A stretch of 7,099 nt of DNA, taken from contig JAOZSC010000132.1 of assembly GCA_029939875.1 (NCBI GenBank), forward strand, positions 1 to 7,099, given 5' to 3'. The position numbers and the translations under genes were made by a program. Below, piece after piece: positions 6,893 through 7,099 of the stretch (the stretch's first letter is position 1; every line of letters begins with the position of its first letter). This DNA comes from Desulfobacterales bacterium (GTDB lineage Bacteria; Desulfobacterota; Desulfobacteria; Desulfobacterales; JAFDCJ01). The notes beneath the pieces are model-generated. The model was not told the origin of the DNA. It made no database searches and worked only from the letters and a program-made list of their open reading frames with translations.

Positions 6893-6917
6893 GGATTCTA
6901 CAGGCCCGGGATGGCAG

Positions 6918-7099
6918 CTATGATTTTTCCTTTTCGCTGCCAATCATTTTTTTCAGCTCCCGCACCTCCTTTTTCAGTGCTTTTAGTTCATCAACGGTGA
7001 CCACGTTGGAGCTTTTTAAAAATTTCTTGACGGTTTTTTCAACTCTCGCTTCCAATTTTTTCTGGGTTTCTTCGTAGCGCTTTTGCAGGTCTTTCAAAA
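6918..7099 (-). CDS. Coiled-coil phasin-like protein, C-terminal 59 residues only
   Basis: An open frame enters from the right edge and ends with TAG at 6918-6920. The visible 59 residues are strongly charged and helical. A first stretch, LKDLQKRYEETQKKLEARVE, is followed by KTVKKFLKSS, then VVTVDELKALKKEVRELKKM, which shows heptad-like leucine/valine spacing, and a lysine/glutamate-rich tail ending SEKEKS. This pattern resembles the C-terminus of phasin-like/polyhydroxyalkanoate-granule-associated small proteins, in which a 'domain boundary plus coiled coil' ends the chain. UbiK-type accessory coiled coils look similar. The N-terminus is outside the window, so the family cannot be settled. 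The position just before a UbiB gene suggests shared transcription and perhaps shared membrane function, which is inference. Confidence 0.75.
   Translation of the reverse strand, partial: LKDLQKRYEETQKKLEARVEKTVKKFLKSSNVVTVDELKALKKEVRELKKMIGSEKEKS

Noticed and set aside
6893..6943. Upstream extension of the UbiB gene to a TTG at 6943
   Set aside because: It would overlap the coiled-coil gene by 26 bases and add a stretch (AAKRKNHSCHPGPVES) unlike the family. The ATG at 6892 gives a typical N-terminus.

Overview
The window is an ordinary, gene-dense bacterial chromosomal segment with moderately high GC. It resembles an anaerobic deltaproteobacterium (Desulfobacterota), but that is an impression from the protein subfamilies and the phasin-like/UbiB gene pair, not something the sequence proves. 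Six protein genes are recognisable. Two run off the window edges.

Layout. From 3763 leftwards lies an apparent operon on the minus strand: cysS (cysteinyl-tRNA synthetase), znuA (metal-binding protein), znuC (ATPase) and znuB (permease, cut by the left edge). cysS and znuA touch at one base and znuA-znuC are 3 bases apart. A 100-base gap with a hairpin separates znuC from znuB. Divergently, from 4042 rightwards on the plus strand, is a ZIP-family metal transporter with a leader of about 210 bases. Between cysS and the ZIP gene are two back-to-back sigma70-like promoters whose -10 boxes overlap. The ZIP leader then carries a hairpin followed directly by six T, which looks like an intrinsic terminator or attenuator. 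The ZIP gene converges on a minus-strand UbiB/AarF-family atypical kinase gene (5195-6892). That gene follows the C-terminus of a small coiled-coil, phasin-like protein entering from the right edge.

The 340-base convergent gap (4855-5194) holds the most unusual structure seen here. It is a roughly 210-base imperfect palindrome (4866-5076) whose interior has two perfect inverted repeats in crossed order (A-B-A'-B'). This looks like a non-autonomous palindromic repeat element (MITE- or REP-like), although no copy number can be judged from one window.

How the genes fit together: an ABC importer and a ZIP permease, both likely to import zinc (possibly other divalent metals), flank a shared control region. 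The ABC importer is co-transcribed with CysRS, itself a zinc enzyme. That suggests a small metal-acquisition locus. I found no clearly new multi-gene system. The points worth checking are the palindromic element, the attenuator-like ZIP leader, the overlapping divergent promoters, and a ZnuA that lacks the usual first histidine ligand.
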